NCBI GenBank assembly: GCA_963801185.1
Contig: CAWDDW010000001.1
Location: 992,001-1,056,000 of the forward strand
Source: Palsa-601 sp963801185
GTDB lineage: Bacteria > Actinomycetota > Acidimicrobiia > Acidimicrobiales > Bog-793
Length of the DNA: 64,000 nt
Direction: 5' to 3'
Below, one piece after another: positions 36,665-45,904 of the stretch. Both the position numbers and the translations under genes were made by a program. How positions within the stretch are numbered: the stretch's first letter is position 1; every line of letters begins with the position of its first letter. The notes below the pieces were generated by a model. The model saw nothing but the letters and a program-made list of their open reading frames with translations, was not told the origin of the DNA and made no database searches.

Positions 36665-38372
36665 CTACCGGGCCCCTAGTCGCTCGCGTACCCAGGACAC
36701 GAGGGCGTCCACCGGCAGGATCTCGCTCGCGCGGCCTTCGGCCGCCCTCAGTCGCGCCTCGACGCCACCGGCCGCCAGAGAGCGCTTCGAGACAGTCAAC
36801 AGCACCGGGCAGCCGATGCAGCTCGGCGTCGGTGAACTGGACGCCCGGGCGCTCACCCCTGTCGTCGAGCAGGACGTCGATCCCTCCTGACACCAGTGTC
36901 TGCACGATCCCGGGGGCCGCGTCGAGGCCCTCGTCGCCGAGCGCGCACAAGTGGGCGGCGAACGGGGCAACCGACACCGGCCAACACAGACCGCGATCGT
37001 CCCTGTGCTCTTCGGCGATCGATGCGATCAAGCGCCCGACGCCTATCCCGTAGGAGCCCATGACTATCGGCTTCTCCGACCCGTCCTCGGCGAGATAGTT
37101 CGCGCCGAGGGACGTGGAGTACTTCGTCCCGAGCTTGAAGATGTTGCCGACCTCGACTCCGCGCTCTGTCCGGAGCGGCGATCCGCAGACGACGCAGGGC
37201 TGGCCGTCCTCGGCGGCGGTGATGTCCGCCACGATGTCAGGTTCGTAGTCGCGGCCGACGTTGACGTTCAAGAGGTGCCAGCCCTCCTCGTTCGCGCCGG
37301 CAACGAGGTTGCGGGACTCTGCTACCAGATCGTCCACGATCACGGTGGCCCGATCCCCCACCCCGATGGGTGAGGCGTAGCCGGGCACGCAGCCGATGCC
37401 GCTGATCTCCTCCGGCGTCATGGGCCGCACCTCGGCAGCCTTCACGAGATTCGAGACCTTCGTGTCGTTCACCTGCATGTCGCCCCGCACGACAGCGACC
37501 ACGAACTGTGCCGAGTCGGTTGCGAGGAAGACCACCTTCGCCGTTTGCTCCGGCGCGATGCCAAGCAACTCGCACAACTTTCCGATCGTCACCGTGCCAG
37601 GTGTCGAGACCCGCTCTAGCGGGAGCAGCTCGTCCGACACGTTCGCGGCCGGTCTCGCAGCTCGCGCCACCTGCCGGTTCTGCGCGTATCCGCAGGAATC
37701 GCAGAGAACGAGGGTGTCCTCTCCGATCGATGTCAAGTACATGAACTCGTGTGCCTGGGAGCCGCCCATCATCCCGACGTCGGCGGTAACGGCGATCACA
37801 GGCAGCTCGCAGCGGCGGAATATGTCCTGGTACGCGTCGTAGAGGCGGTTGTACTGCACGTCGAGCCCTGCCTCGTCGAGGTCGAGCGTGTAGGCGTCCT
37901 TCATCGTGAACTCGCGGACACGAAGGAGCCCGGCACGAGGCCGCGGGTCGTCCCGGAACTTGAGCTGTATGTGGTACACGAGCTTCGGGAGCTGGCGCCA
38001 CGACTGGATCTCGGTGGCCGACAGCGTGGCGACTACTTCCTCGTGCGTCATCGCCAGCACGAGCGGCCGATCCCTCCGGTCGACGAAACGGATCATCTCC
38101 GGCCCTATCGTGTCGTAGCGGCCCGACCGCTTCCAGAGCTCTCCAGGATGAACGAGCGGCATCGTCATCTCGACACCGCCAGCAGCGTCCATCTCCTCTC
38201 GCATGATGTCTTCGATGCGCCGCATCGAGCGCCACGCGAGCGGCAGGTAAGAGAAGATGCCCTGGCCGAGCTGGCGGATGTACGCACCTCTCAGCAACAG
38301 CTGGTAGCCCGGCGTCTCGGCACCCGCAGGCGCGTCCCGAAGGGTGGTCCCCAACAGCTGCGACATCTTCAT
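36665..38372 (-). CDS. proS: Prolyl-tRNA synthetase (bacterial type, with editing domain), frameshifted in this sequence
   Basis: 568 residues after removing one extra base near 36818. The class II motifs are visible: SYLPLAWRSMRRIEDIMREEMDAAGG (motif 1 region), LKFRDDPRPRAGLLRVREFTMKDAYT (motif 2) and GSYGIGVGRLIASIAEE (motif 3). The insertion between motifs 2 and 3 carries the YbaK-like editing domain that clears Ala-tRNA(Pro). Correct C-terminal anticodon-binding residues (ELIGCPVLLTVSKRSLAAGGVE) appear only after the correction. Of four in-frame ATGs I choose 38372, which has GAGG six bases before. It charges tRNA(Pro). Confidence 0.95.
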
Positions 38373-38550
38373 CGACATCCTCATCGCCAAGAAACTAATG
38401 GCACCGCGCGACCTCCCTCGTCGACCCGCTCTCGGGCGTCCGGAACCCATGCAGGTGTGCGCGGGGCCGCCGGTGGCTACGCTGGTGCGCCTGGGGAGAG
38501 GCCGCGCCCAGCACATGAGCCGCGGCCACGTGAGGGCATCGGAGAAGGAG

Positions 38551-39585
38551 ATGGCTCGAGCGATCTGGACGGGGTCGATCAGTTTCGGCTTGGTCAACAT
38601 TCCCGTCGGCCTCTACTCCGCCGTGTCGGAGAAGACGATCCGCTTCAACCAGTTGGAGAAGGGCACCTCCGACCGCATCAGGTACAAGCGGGTGAACGAG
38701 AACACCGGCAAGGAAGTCGAGTACCACGACATCGTGAAGGGCTACGACGTCGGCGACGGGCGCTACGTCGTGCTCTCGCCGAGCGAGCTCGAGGCCGTCG
38801 AGCCCTCGGGGACGCGGACAATCGAGATCGAGGACTTCGTCGACCAAGTCGACATCGACCCGATCTTCTACAACCAGACCTATTTCGTCGCGCCGAAGAC
38901 TGAGGCGGCGGCTCGGCCGTACGCGCTCCTCATCGAGGCGATGCGCAAGTCGGGAAAGGTCGGGATCGCCACCTTCGTCATGAGGAGCCGGGAGCACCTT
39001 GCTGCTGTTCGCGTCAACGGCGAGGTGCTCGCTCTCGAGACGATGTACTTCGCCGACGAGATCCGCGACCCCTCGAGGGAGATCGAAGTCGCCCCCGGCG
39101 GCGAGCCTCCACGCGAGCGTGAGCTCGCGACGGCGATCTCCCTCATCGAGTCGATGGGCGCCAAGTGGGACCCGACCAACTACCACGACCGCTACCGGTT
39201 GCGGGTGGAAGAGCTGATCGACCAGAAGCTGCAGGGAGAAGAGGTCGTGACCAGCCGGCCGGGCGATCGCGACACGAACGTCGTCGACCTGATGGAGGCG
39301 CTGCGCCGCTCGGTCGATCGTGTGCGGGAGGACCGCCAGGGCAAGCCAGCCGCTGCCGGGGCCGCCGAACCGAAGGCGAGTGCGCCTGCCCCGGAGGCCG
39401 ACGGGAAAGCCTCTAGCCCGAAGGCCAAGAAGCGCTCGCCGCAGGGCGAGCAGCTCGCCATGATGACGCGGGAGGAGCTGTACCAGCTCGCCCAGGACAT
39501 CAAGGTGCCGGGCCGGTCGAAGATGAGCCGGGAAGAGCTCGTCGAAGCGGTGGCGAACGCACAGGCTTCACGCCAGGCGTCCTGA
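38551..39585 (+). CDS. ku: Ku protein (non-homologous end joining)
   Basis: 344 residues. ARAIWTGSISFGLVNIPVGLY is the conserved start of bacterial Ku, and the core barrel (YEY-like KEVEYHDIVKGYDVGDGRYVVLS, FYNQTYFVAPK, SREHLAAVR) follows. The homodimer binds double-strand DNA ends and recruits ligase D. The C-terminal extension is Lys/Ala-rich, then MTREELYQLAQDIKVPGRSKMSREELVEAV, a SAP/Rho_N-like DNA-binding helix pair seen in many actinobacterial Ku proteins. The ATG at 38551 has GGAGAAGGAG directly before it. The ligase gene follows after 15 bases. Confidence 0.97.
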   Translation: MARAIWTGSISFGLVNIPVGLYSAVSEKTIRFNQLEKGTSDRIRYKRVNENTGKEVEYHDIVKGYDVGDGRYVVLSPSELEAVEPSGTRTIEIEDFVDQVDIDPIFYNQTYFVAPKTEAAARPYALLIEAMRKSGKVGIATFVMRSREHLAAVRVNGEVLALETMYFADEIRDPSREIEVAPGGEPPRERELATAISLIESMGAKWDPTNYHDRYRLRVEELIDQKLQGEEVVTSRPGDRDTNVVDLMEALRRSVDRVREDRQGKPAAAGAAEPKASAPAPEADGKASSPKAKKRSPQGEQLAMMTREELYQLAQDIKVPGRSKMSREELVEAVANAQASRQAS

Positions 39586-39600
39586 TCCCAGCGGCAACGC

Positions 39601-40599
39601 GTGCCCGCACAGCGGTCCTCGAGTGCGCTCGAGCCGATGCCCTCTTCCATCAAGCCGATGCTGGCGGCGGTCGGGAAGCTGCCGACTGACGATGGCGGAT
39701 GGTCCTACGAGTTCAAGTGGGACGGCATCCGAGCGGTCGCCTATGTGGCGGGCGGCCGGGTGACACTCAAGTCGCGCAACGACAACGACCTGACTCCGTC
39801 CTTCCCTGAATTGCAGCCGCTCGGGCAGAAACTGGGATCGCACCTGGCGATCCTCGACGGGGAGGTCGTCGCCTTCGACGGCGCCGGGCGGCCGAGCTTC
39901 CAGTTGCTCCAGCCGAGGATCCATTCCTCGGACGCGGCGAAGGCCGCCCGCCTGGCAGAAGACAAGCCGGTCACGTTCATCCTGTTCGACCTCCTGTACC
40001 TCGATGGCGAGTCGCTCCTCGACCTCCCCTATGACGAACGGCGCAGGCGTCTCGACCGGCTGGCGCTCGAGCAGGGGGATGGGTGGACCGTCAGCCCGCG
40101 TTTCGATGGGCCAGGCGTTGACGTCCTGCGAGCGAGCCAGCAACAGGGCCTTGAAGGAATCCTCGCAAAGCGCACGGAGTCGCCGTACCGCCCCGGCAAG
40201 CGCTCACCGGAGTGGACGAAGGTGAAGAACCTCTACACCCAGGAGGCGGTGATCGGCGGCTGGACCCCCGGCCAGGGTCACCGTGCCAACAAGATCGGAT
40301 CGCTATTGCTCGGCATCCCCGATGGGAAGGCCCTCATCTACATCGGCCAGGTAGGGACGGGCTTCACCGAACAGATCCTGTCCGACCTCGTGAAGAGGCT
40401 GGGGTCCCTCGAGCAGGACTCGAGCCCGTTCGCCGGCGAGATCCCGACCCGGTACCGCAAGAACGCCCGCTGGGCGGAGCCACGCTTGGTCGGCGAGGTG
40501 ACCTTCAGCGAGTGGACCGCCGAGGGGCGCCTCCGCCATCCGGTGTGGCGCGGACTGCGTGACGACAAGCAGCCGGCGGAGGTCATCCGTGAATCGTGA
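39601..40599 (+). CDS. ATP-dependent DNA ligase (LigD-type ligase domain as a separate protein)
   Basis: 332 residues from a GTG. The adenylation motif FKWDGIRA places the nucleotide-accepting Lys at about 39; EVVAFDGAGRPSFQ, DLLYLDG, LEGILAKR and WTKVKN are ligase motifs III-V. The C-terminal OB-fold ends with LVGEVTFSEWTAEGRLRHPVWRGLRDDK, a hallmark of LigD-type ligases. It lacks the polymerase and phosphoesterase domains of full LigD. It overlaps the polymerase gene by 11 bases, so Ku, ligase and polymerase form one operon. Confidence 0.95.
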   Translation: MPAQRSSSALEPMPSSIKPMLAAVGKLPTDDGGWSYEFKWDGIRAVAYVAGGRVTLKSRNDNDLTPSFPELQPLGQKLGSHLAILDGEVVAFDGAGRPSFQLLQPRIHSSDAAKAARLAEDKPVTFILFDLLYLDGESLLDLPYDERRRRLDRLALEQGDGWTVSPRFDGPGVDVLRASQQQGLEGILAKRTESPYRPGKRSPEWTKVKNLYTQEAVIGGWTPGQGHRANKIGSLLLGIPDGKALIYIGQVGTGFTEQILSDLVKRLGSLEQDSSPFAGEIPTRYRKNARWAEPRLVGEVTFSEWTAEGRLRHPVWRGLRDDKQPAEVIRES

Positions 40600-41516
40600 A
40601 GGCGACAAGGTCTCGGTGACGGTCGGGGGCAAGGCGCTCGCCTTGTCCAACCTCCAAAAGACGCTGTTCCCGAGCGGGTTCACGAAGGGCGACGTGCTCG
40701 ACTATTACGCGAGGATCGCCCCGGTCATGCTCCGTCACTTGCAGGGCCGGCCGGTGACCGTCAAGCGCTTCCCGAACGGGACCCACGCGAGCGGTTTCGT
40801 CGAGAAGAACGTGCCCCGCCACGCGCCCGAGTGGATCCGCACCGTCACGCTCCCCCGCAAGGGGACCGGATGGGGCTCGGCCAAGCAATCCGACCGCGAC
40901 ACGACGCAGTACACGATCGTCGACGATCTCGCCACGCTCACCTGGCTCGCCAATCTGGCGTCGATCGAGTTTCACACCCCGATGTGGAGGGTGGGGCCAG
41001 ACAACCTGCCTGAGGCGCCCGACCTCGTCGTTTTCGACCTCGATCCCGGCGAGCCGGCGACGATCACCGAGTGCTGCGACGTGGCACTGCGACTGCAGGC
41101 CAGGGTTGCGAAAGATCGCATCGATCTCATCGCGAAGACGAGCGGATCAAAGGGCCTCCAGTGTTATGGGCGCATCACGTCGCTCGGGTGGCCGAGCGAG
41201 CGATCGAACGAGTACGCCCACGAGATCGCAGCCGAGCTCGAAGCTCGCCCAGCCGGACCTGATCGTCTCGAAGATGGCGAAGGCCTTGAGGCCCGGTAAG
41301 GTCCTCATCGACTGGAGCCAGAACAACACCGCCAAGACCACGGTGACGCCATACTCGCTCCGACTTCTCGATCGCCCCACCGTCTCCACGCCCGTGACGT
41401 GGGACGAGGTGGAGCAGGGTGCGGCGGGGAGGCTGGACCTGCTGGGCCACTCCCCGGCGGACGTCCTTCAGCGGGTCGAGCTCTCCGGGGACCTCTTCGG
41501 GCCTCTCCTCGGCTGA
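40589..41516 (+). CDS. LigD-type polymerase/primase domain protein, frameshifted in this sequence
   Basis: 308 residues after removing one extra C near 41248-41250. It is the polymerase (PolDom, archaeo-eukaryotic primase fold) module of LigD: FVEKNVPRHAPEWI near the N-terminus, LANLASIEFHTPMWR, the metal-binding VVFDLDPGEP (two Asp) and, after the correction, SKMAKALRPGKVLIDWSQNNTAKTTVTPYSLR. It adds nucleotides at broken ends during end joining. The TSGSKGLQCYG segment varies from the usual TSGGKGLHVY. It starts in a GTG inside the end of the ligase gene. Confidence 0.93.
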
Positions 41517-41530
41517 GCCCGCCGGAGGCT

Positions 41531-42277
41531 CTAGCCGACGAGAAGCCTGATGGCCGTGGCGAGGCCGAGAGCGAGAACGAGCAGCCGGAACGCGACCGGC
41601 GGCAGCCGCTTGGCGACACGGGCGCCGAAGTACCCGCCGGCGAGGCTCGTGAGGGCGAGCAGACCCGCATCGCCCCAGGCGATCTCGCCGTGGGCGATGA
41701 AGACGATGGCGGCCGCCGTGTTCACTACGAGCGAGAGAACAGTCCGCAGGCCGTTGGTGCGCATGAGCTCGTCTGGAATGACCAGGCCGAGCAGTGCCAG
41801 GAGTACTACGCCGAGCCCGGCTCCGAAGTAGCCGCCGTAGACGGACGCCGCGAACGTCCCCCCTGCGGCCGCGCTGCCGCGCAGTCGGCCCGGCGACGTC
41901 TCGGGTGCCGCCGCCGATCGGCCCTTCACGATCCCGGACACCAAGGGCTGAACGGCAAAGAGGCCGCAGGCGCCGAGCACTAGGTAAGGCACGACGGCTG
42001 CGAAGGTGTGCTCCGGTGTCGTGAACAACAGGACCGACCCGAGGGTAGCTCCAGCGAGCGCCGGCGCCGAGAGGGCGAGCACCCGGCGTGACTGGCCGCT
42101 CACCTCCGCCCGGAAGCCTGCTACCCCGCCGAGATACCCCGGCCAGATGCCGACGGTCGAAGTCATGTTTGCGCGCAGTGCGGGAAGCCCGACGGCGAGC
42201 AACGCCGGGAACGACACGAGCGTGCCGCCGCCGGCCGCCCCGTTGACAGTCCCGGCCACGAGGCCGGCAACTATCAA
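41531..42277 (-). CDS. TauE/SafE-family membrane permease
   Basis: 248 residues with about eight membrane helices. GLVAGTVNGAAGGGTLVSFPALLAVG and its mirror segment GYFGAGLGVVLLALLGLVIPD are the two half-repeats of TauE/SafE (DUF81) proteins, which are linked to export of sulfite, sulfoacetate and similar anions. The TTG at 42277 is the first usable start; a few more N-terminal residues from an upstream non-standard start are possible because the helix begins immediately. It follows the DedA gene by 23 bases on the same strand. Confidence 0.88.
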   Translation of the reverse strand: MIVAGLVAGTVNGAAGGGTLVSFPALLAVGLPALRANMTSTVGIWPGYLGGVAGFRAEVSGQSRRVLALSAPALAGATLGSVLLFTTPEHTFAAVVPYLVLGACGLFAVQPLVSGIVKGRSAAAPETSPGRLRGSAAAGGTFAASVYGGYFGAGLGVVLLALLGLVIPDELMRTNGLRTVLSLVVNTAAAIVFIAHGEIAWGDAGLLALTSLAGGYFGARVAKRLPPVAFRLLVLALGLATAIRLLVG

Positions 42278-42300
42278 CAGCGCCGTCGAGGCGTCAGGGC

Positions 42301-42906
42301 TCAGGCTGGGCTCTTTTCCTCGCGCTCTCGGCGAACGACGACGTATCGGTGGCCGATGAAGGCCACGATCGCCACGACGACGAGAGCTGCCAGCAGGTAG
42401 CCGGCGTCACTGAAGCCCTTCGTCAACTCGTGCCATTTCGAGCCGAGCTCATACCCGGTGATCGACAGCGCAGTGCACCACACGAAGCTCCCGCCGGCGG
42501 TCGCGATGCCGAAACGCAACGGGCTCATCTCCGCCACCCCCGCCGGGAGCGAGATGAACGTCCGGATGATGGGGAGTATGCGCCCGATGGCGACGGCCGG
42601 CTCGCCCCGGCGCTCGAACCACCGGTGTGACCGGTCGAGGTCCGCCTTCGTGAGCAGGACGTACTTTCCGAGCCGGTCGATCAGCGGCCGTCCGCCGTAA
42701 CGACCGATGCCCCAGCCGACGAAGGAGCCGCACAGCTCACCGAGCGTCGCGAGCAGGATCACGGCGACGATCTCGAGCCTGTGCGTGTATGCCAGATAGC
42801 CGGCAAAACCGAGCGTGATCTCCGACGGGATCGGGATGCAGGCCGCCTCCGCGAACGTGAGCACTACGAGCGCGAGATAACCCCAGGACTGGAGGAAGGA
42901 CTGCAC
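42301..42906 (-). CDS. DedA-family membrane protein
   Basis: About 201 residues from the GTG at 42906; a longer frame from 42993 adds only a low-complexity extension. AACIPIPSEITLGFAGYLA and RWFERRGEPAVAIGRILPIIRTFISLPAGVAEM are the DedA (SNARE-associated) family core. Members are flippases or transporters of undecaprenyl phosphate or phosphatidylethanolamine and influence membrane potential. It is divergent from the RecB-like nuclease gene. Confidence 0.92.
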   Translation of the reverse strand: MQSFLQSWGYLALVVLTFAEAACIPIPSEITLGFAGYLAYTHRLEIVAVILLATLGELCGSFVGWGIGRYGGRPLIDRLGKYVLLTKADLDRSHRWFERRGEPAVAIGRILPIIRTFISLPAGVAEMSPLRFGIATAGGSFVWCTALSITGYELGSKWHELTKGFSDAGYLLAALVVVAIVAFIGHRYVVVRREREEKSPA

Positions 42907-42984
42907 GGCAGGTGTTCTACTACGGGCGGGCTCGACTGCGCCTACGGCACCGCCCCCGGTAGCCCGCCGCGATGATCCGGGGTG

Positions 42985-43014
42985 TTGACACACCCCGGGC
43001 GTACCCTAGATCCA
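42985..43014 (+). promoter_or_regulatory. Possible leaderless promoter of the RecB-like gene
   Basis: A TANNNT-type -10 box (TACCCT, 43002-43007) lies seven bases before the ATG at 43015, so transcription would begin at or next to the start codon. There is no ribosome site. A perfect TTGACA at 42985-42990 is 11 bases upstream, too close for a standard -35, so only the -10 is used in this call. Confidence 0.35.
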
Positions 43015-43854
43015 ATGGCTTCCGTCGCCGCCTCCCCGCCGCTCGTCTCATCGCCTCCTCGCACTCCACTGCCGCTGCCGAGCACGCTCACGCCTTCGAA
43101 GATCAGCGCGTTCACGAGCTGCCCGCTCGCGTTTCGCTTCTCGGTGTTGGAGCGGCTGCCGGAGCCGCCGTCCCTGCCGGCCGTCCGGGGCACGCTCGTC
43201 CACCGGGCCTTGCAGCTCCTCTTCACCTACACCGAGGCGGGCGGGCGCGACCGGGCACGGGCGCAGCTGTCGCTCGAGCGGGCATTCGCCGAGCTGAGCT
43301 CGACCGACCCGGACCTCGCCGCCCTCGAGCTCACCGAGGAAGCCCGCGACCTGCTCTTCCGCCAGGCGGGCATCTTGCTCGACCGGTACTTCGAGATCGA
43401 GGACCCCGACAGCGTCCGTCCGGCCGGGCTCGAGCTCGACCTCCGGGTGGAAGTGGACGGCCTCACGCTGCGAGGCATCATCGACCGGCTCGACGTCCTC
43501 CCCGACGGCCGGTTCGCCATTGTCGACTACAAGACAGGGCGCGCTCCCAGAGCGGAGCAGGCGAAGTCCCGGCTCTCGGGCGTTCAGCTCTATGCCTTCT
43601 TGTGCGAGGAGATCCTCGGCCAACGGCCCGCTGCAGTGCGGCTGCTCTACCTGAAGGACCGCGTCGTCGTCTCATCGGAGCCCTCCGACATGTCGATGCG
43701 CGGCGTCCGCCAGCGGGCGGGAGCCGTCTGGAAGGCGATCGAACGGGCCTGTGAGCACTCGGACTTCCGGCCTAGCCCCTCCGCCCTTTGTGGCTGGTGC
43801 TCTTTCCAGCAGTACTGCCCTGCCTTCGGCGGGGACCCTGACGCTCCACGATGA
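43015..43854 (+). CDS. RecB-family PD-(D/E)XK nuclease
   Basis: 279 residues. SKISAFTSCPLAFRF at the start, GTLVHRALQLLF, LRGIIDRLDVLPDGRFAIVDYKTGRAP (catalytic D...D-Y-K) and a C-terminal Cys cluster (CGWCSFQQYCPAF, with a distal N-terminal Cys) match Cas4/RecB-like nucleases that bind a 4Fe-4S cluster. There is no helicase domain, and no CRISPR gene is nearby, so it is the common actinobacterial stand-alone RecB-like exonuclease. It overlaps the PAP2 gene by four bases (ATGA). Confidence 0.9.
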   Translation: MASVAASPPLVSSPPRTPLPLPSTLTPSKISAFTSCPLAFRFSVLERLPEPPSLPAVRGTLVHRALQLLFTYTEAGGRDRARAQLSLERAFAELSSTDPDLAALELTEEARDLLFRQAGILLDRYFEIEDPDSVRPAGLELDLRVEVDGLTLRGIIDRLDVLPDGRFAIVDYKTGRAPRAEQAKSRLSGVQLYAFLCEEILGQRPAAVRLLYLKDRVVVSSEPSDMSMRGVRQRAGAVWKAIERACEHSDFRPSPSALCGWCSFQQYCPAFGGDPDAPR

Positions 43855-44390
43855 GGGAGCTCATCAGGCGGATCGACGACCGAGTCGATGCCAGATTCGA
43901 CCGCTGGCGGGGGGATCCGGTGGCCGACCGCGTGTTCTACACAGCCTCTGCGCTGGGGGACTTCGGGCTCATCTGGGTCATGTTCGCCCTCGTACGGGCG
44001 CTCCGTGCCCGCCCGAACGACCAGCGCGCGGCGCTGAGGGCCATCGTCGCGACTGGCGTCGAGTCCGTGCTCGTCAACGCCGGGATGAAGTCCCTCTTCG
44101 GCCGAGGCCGGCCCATCTCCGACATCGTCCACCCCCATCCCTTCCGCCAGCCCCTGACGTCGAGCTTCCCGAGCGGGCATGCGACGGCGGCCTTTTGTGC
44201 CGCAACGCTGCTCTCTGACCAGGACGAGCTAGCGCCGTTGTACTTCGCGGTGGCGACCGTCGTGGCTGCCAGCCGCCTGCACACGAAGATCCACCACGCC
44301 TCCGACGTCGCCGGCGGCGTAGTCATCGGGACCTGCCTCGGGGTTATCGGCCGCCGGCTAGCGCCGCTGCCGCCGAAGAGGCGAAGCTAG
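43851..44390 (+). CDS. PAP2-family membrane phosphatase
   Basis: 179 residues. The three catalytic motifs are present: KSLFGRGRP (KxxxxxxRP), SFPSGHATAAF (PSGH) and SRLHTKIHHASDVAGG (SRxxxxxHxxxD). Four to five membrane helices are predicted. Members dephosphorylate lipid phosphates such as undecaprenyl pyrophosphate or phosphatidic acid. It is coupled to the nuclease gene only by overlap, which need not imply a shared function. Confidence 0.92.
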   Translation: MRELIRRIDDRVDARFDRWRGDPVADRVFYTASALGDFGLIWVMFALVRALRARPNDQRAALRAIVATGVESVLVNAGMKSLFGRGRPISDIVHPHPFRQPLTSSFPSGHATAAFCAATLLSDQDELAPLYFAVATVVAASRLHTKIHHASDVAGGVVIGTCLGVIGRRLAPLPPKRRS

Positions 44391-44438
44391 GGACCCCAGA
44401 CCCGCCAGAGGGACCGCACCGAAAGGAAGATCTCACAC

Positions 44439-44936
44439 ATGAGCGTCGCCATCGTGATGGGGAGCGACTCCGACGCGCCCGTGATGAAACAGGCAGCCGA
44501 CGCGCTCGACGAATTCGGCGTCGGTTGGGAGATGCGCGTGCTCTCGGCCCACCGCACCCCCGACGACACACTCGAGTATTCGCGCTCGGCAGCCGCCCGC
44601 GGCATCGAGGTGATCATCGCAGGAGCCGGAGGCGCGGCGCATCTGCCCGGTGTCATCGCCGCGACGACGACCCTTCCGGTGATCGGTGTCCCGATTGCCC
44701 TGACGAACTTCGACGGCCTGGACTCCCTCCTGTCGATCGTCCAGATGCCAAAGGGCATTCCTGTCGCGACGGTCGCAGTCGACGGTGCCCGCAATGCAGG
44801 GCTGCTCGCCGTCAGGATGCTCGCGATCGGCGACCCGGCGCTGACGAGCGCCATCGAGGGCTTCGCTGCGCGCCTTGCCGACGAGGTGCGCCAGAAGGAC
44901 GCCGCGCTCCGCCATCAGCTCGGCACGAGCTCCTGA
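44439..44936 (+). CDS. purE: N5-carboxyaminoimidazole ribonucleotide mutase
   Basis: 165 residues. VAIVMGSDSDAPVM, VLSAHRTPDDTLEYS and IAGAGGAAHLPGVIAATTTLPVIGVP are diagnostic for class I PurE, which rearranges N5-CAIR to CAIR in purine synthesis. The AHRTP motif contains the catalytic His. GAAAGGAAGA lies just before the ATG. The partner purK is not in this window. Confidence 0.97.
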   Translation: MSVAIVMGSDSDAPVMKQAADALDEFGVGWEMRVLSAHRTPDDTLEYSRSAAARGIEVIIAGAGGAAHLPGVIAATTTLPVIGVPIALTNFDGLDSLLSIVQMPKGIPVATVAVDGARNAGLLAVRMLAIGDPALTSAIEGFAARLADEVRQKDAALRHQLGTSS

Positions 44937-44994
44937 CCTGTACAGAGTTGACCCGGGGACCACTACCGTCGTCAATGTGCAGGACGGAAGGACG

Positions 44995-45852
44995 ATGACA
45001 TCCGCCTCAACACTCGCAGAGCGCCTCGGCTACGGACCGGACGCCCGGCTGCTCATCGTCAACTGCGACGATCTCGGCTCCTCGCATTCGGCGAACATGG
45101 GCGTCTACGACGCCCTTCGCCACGGTGCTGCCACCTCGGCCACGCTGATGGTGCCGTGCCCTTGGGCCAGAGGCGCGGCTGCGGAGTACCGCGGCGAGGA
45201 CGTCGGCGTTCATCTCACTCTGAACGCAGAGTGGGACCTGTACAGGTGGGGGCCGATCACCCAGGCCCCCTCGCTCCTCGACGGCGACGGAGGCTTCCCC
45301 CGCACCGTGGCCGACGTCTGGGACCACGCCGACCTCGACGAGGTCCGCAGGGAGTGCCGTGCGCAGATCGAGCGGGCGATCTTCTGGGGCTTTGATGTCA
45401 GCCACGTCGACTCGCACATGGGGACGTTGCAACTCCGGGCCGAGTTCTTCGACGTCTACCTCGATCTCGCGGACGAATTCAGGCTGCCGATGCGCTTGAG
45501 CGGGGCGTCGACCGAGCGGGTGATCGGATTCCCGTTTCGAGCGCTAGCGACCGAGCGGGGCGTGGTGATCCCCGATCACCTGCTCCACGTGCCCGGCGTC
45601 GGCAGCCGCGGTCTGATCGACCGGGTGATCGACAAGCTCGAGCCGGGCGTGAGCGAGGCTTACTTCCACCCGGCCGTCGACACCCCGGAGCTGCGCGCCA
45701 TGTCACCCGACTGGGTGGGCAGAGTCGACGACCACCGATTCCTCGTCGAGGAGACCGGGTTGCGCGCCGCGGCCGAGCGGTGCGGTGTCGTGCTGATCGG
45801 ATACCGGGAGCTGCGCGAGCTCATGCGCGCGAGAGCGGCCCTGCCGGACTGA
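44995..45852 (+). CDS. ChbG/YdjC-family carbohydrate deacetylase-like protein
   Basis: 285 residues from the ATG at 44995, with a good GGAAGGA site. LLIVNCDDLGSSHSAN (metal Asp pair), VGVHLTLNAEW, HVDSHMGTLQL (metal His) and AYFHPAVD are YdjC-family motifs. Members remove acetyl groups from chitooligosaccharide or glycan substrates, and some have a role in hopanoid or lipid glycan metabolism. The substrate cannot be told here. It is convergent with the SCP2 gene. Confidence 0.9.
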   Translation: MTSASTLAERLGYGPDARLLIVNCDDLGSSHSANMGVYDALRHGAATSATLMVPCPWARGAAAEYRGEDVGVHLTLNAEWDLYRWGPITQAPSLLDGDGGFPRTVADVWDHADLDEVRRECRAQIERAIFWGFDVSHVDSHMGTLQLRAEFFDVYLDLADEFRLPMRLSGASTERVIGFPFRALATERGVVIPDHLLHVPGVGSRGLIDRVIDKLEPGVSEAYFHPAVDTPELRAMSPDWVGRVDDHRFLVEETGLRAAAERCGVVLIGYRELRELMRARAALPD

Positions 45853-45866
45853 GCCGCAGCTCGCCC

Positions 45867-45881
45867 GGGCGGGGACCGCCC
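45867..45881. terminator. GC hairpin between convergent genes
   Basis: GGGCGG-GGA-CCGCCC, a perfect six-pair stem with a three-base loop, in the 52-base gap where the ChbG-like and SCP2 genes end facing each other. No T-run follows, so its terminator role is tentative. Confidence 0.35.
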
Positions 45882-45904
45882 AAAGGCTCAGAGCTCGATG
45901 GCGC

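Noticed and set aside
43015..43854. Cas4 as part of a CRISPR system
   Set aside because: No repeats or other cas genes in the window; stand-alone RecB-like proteins of this kind are common in Actinobacteria.
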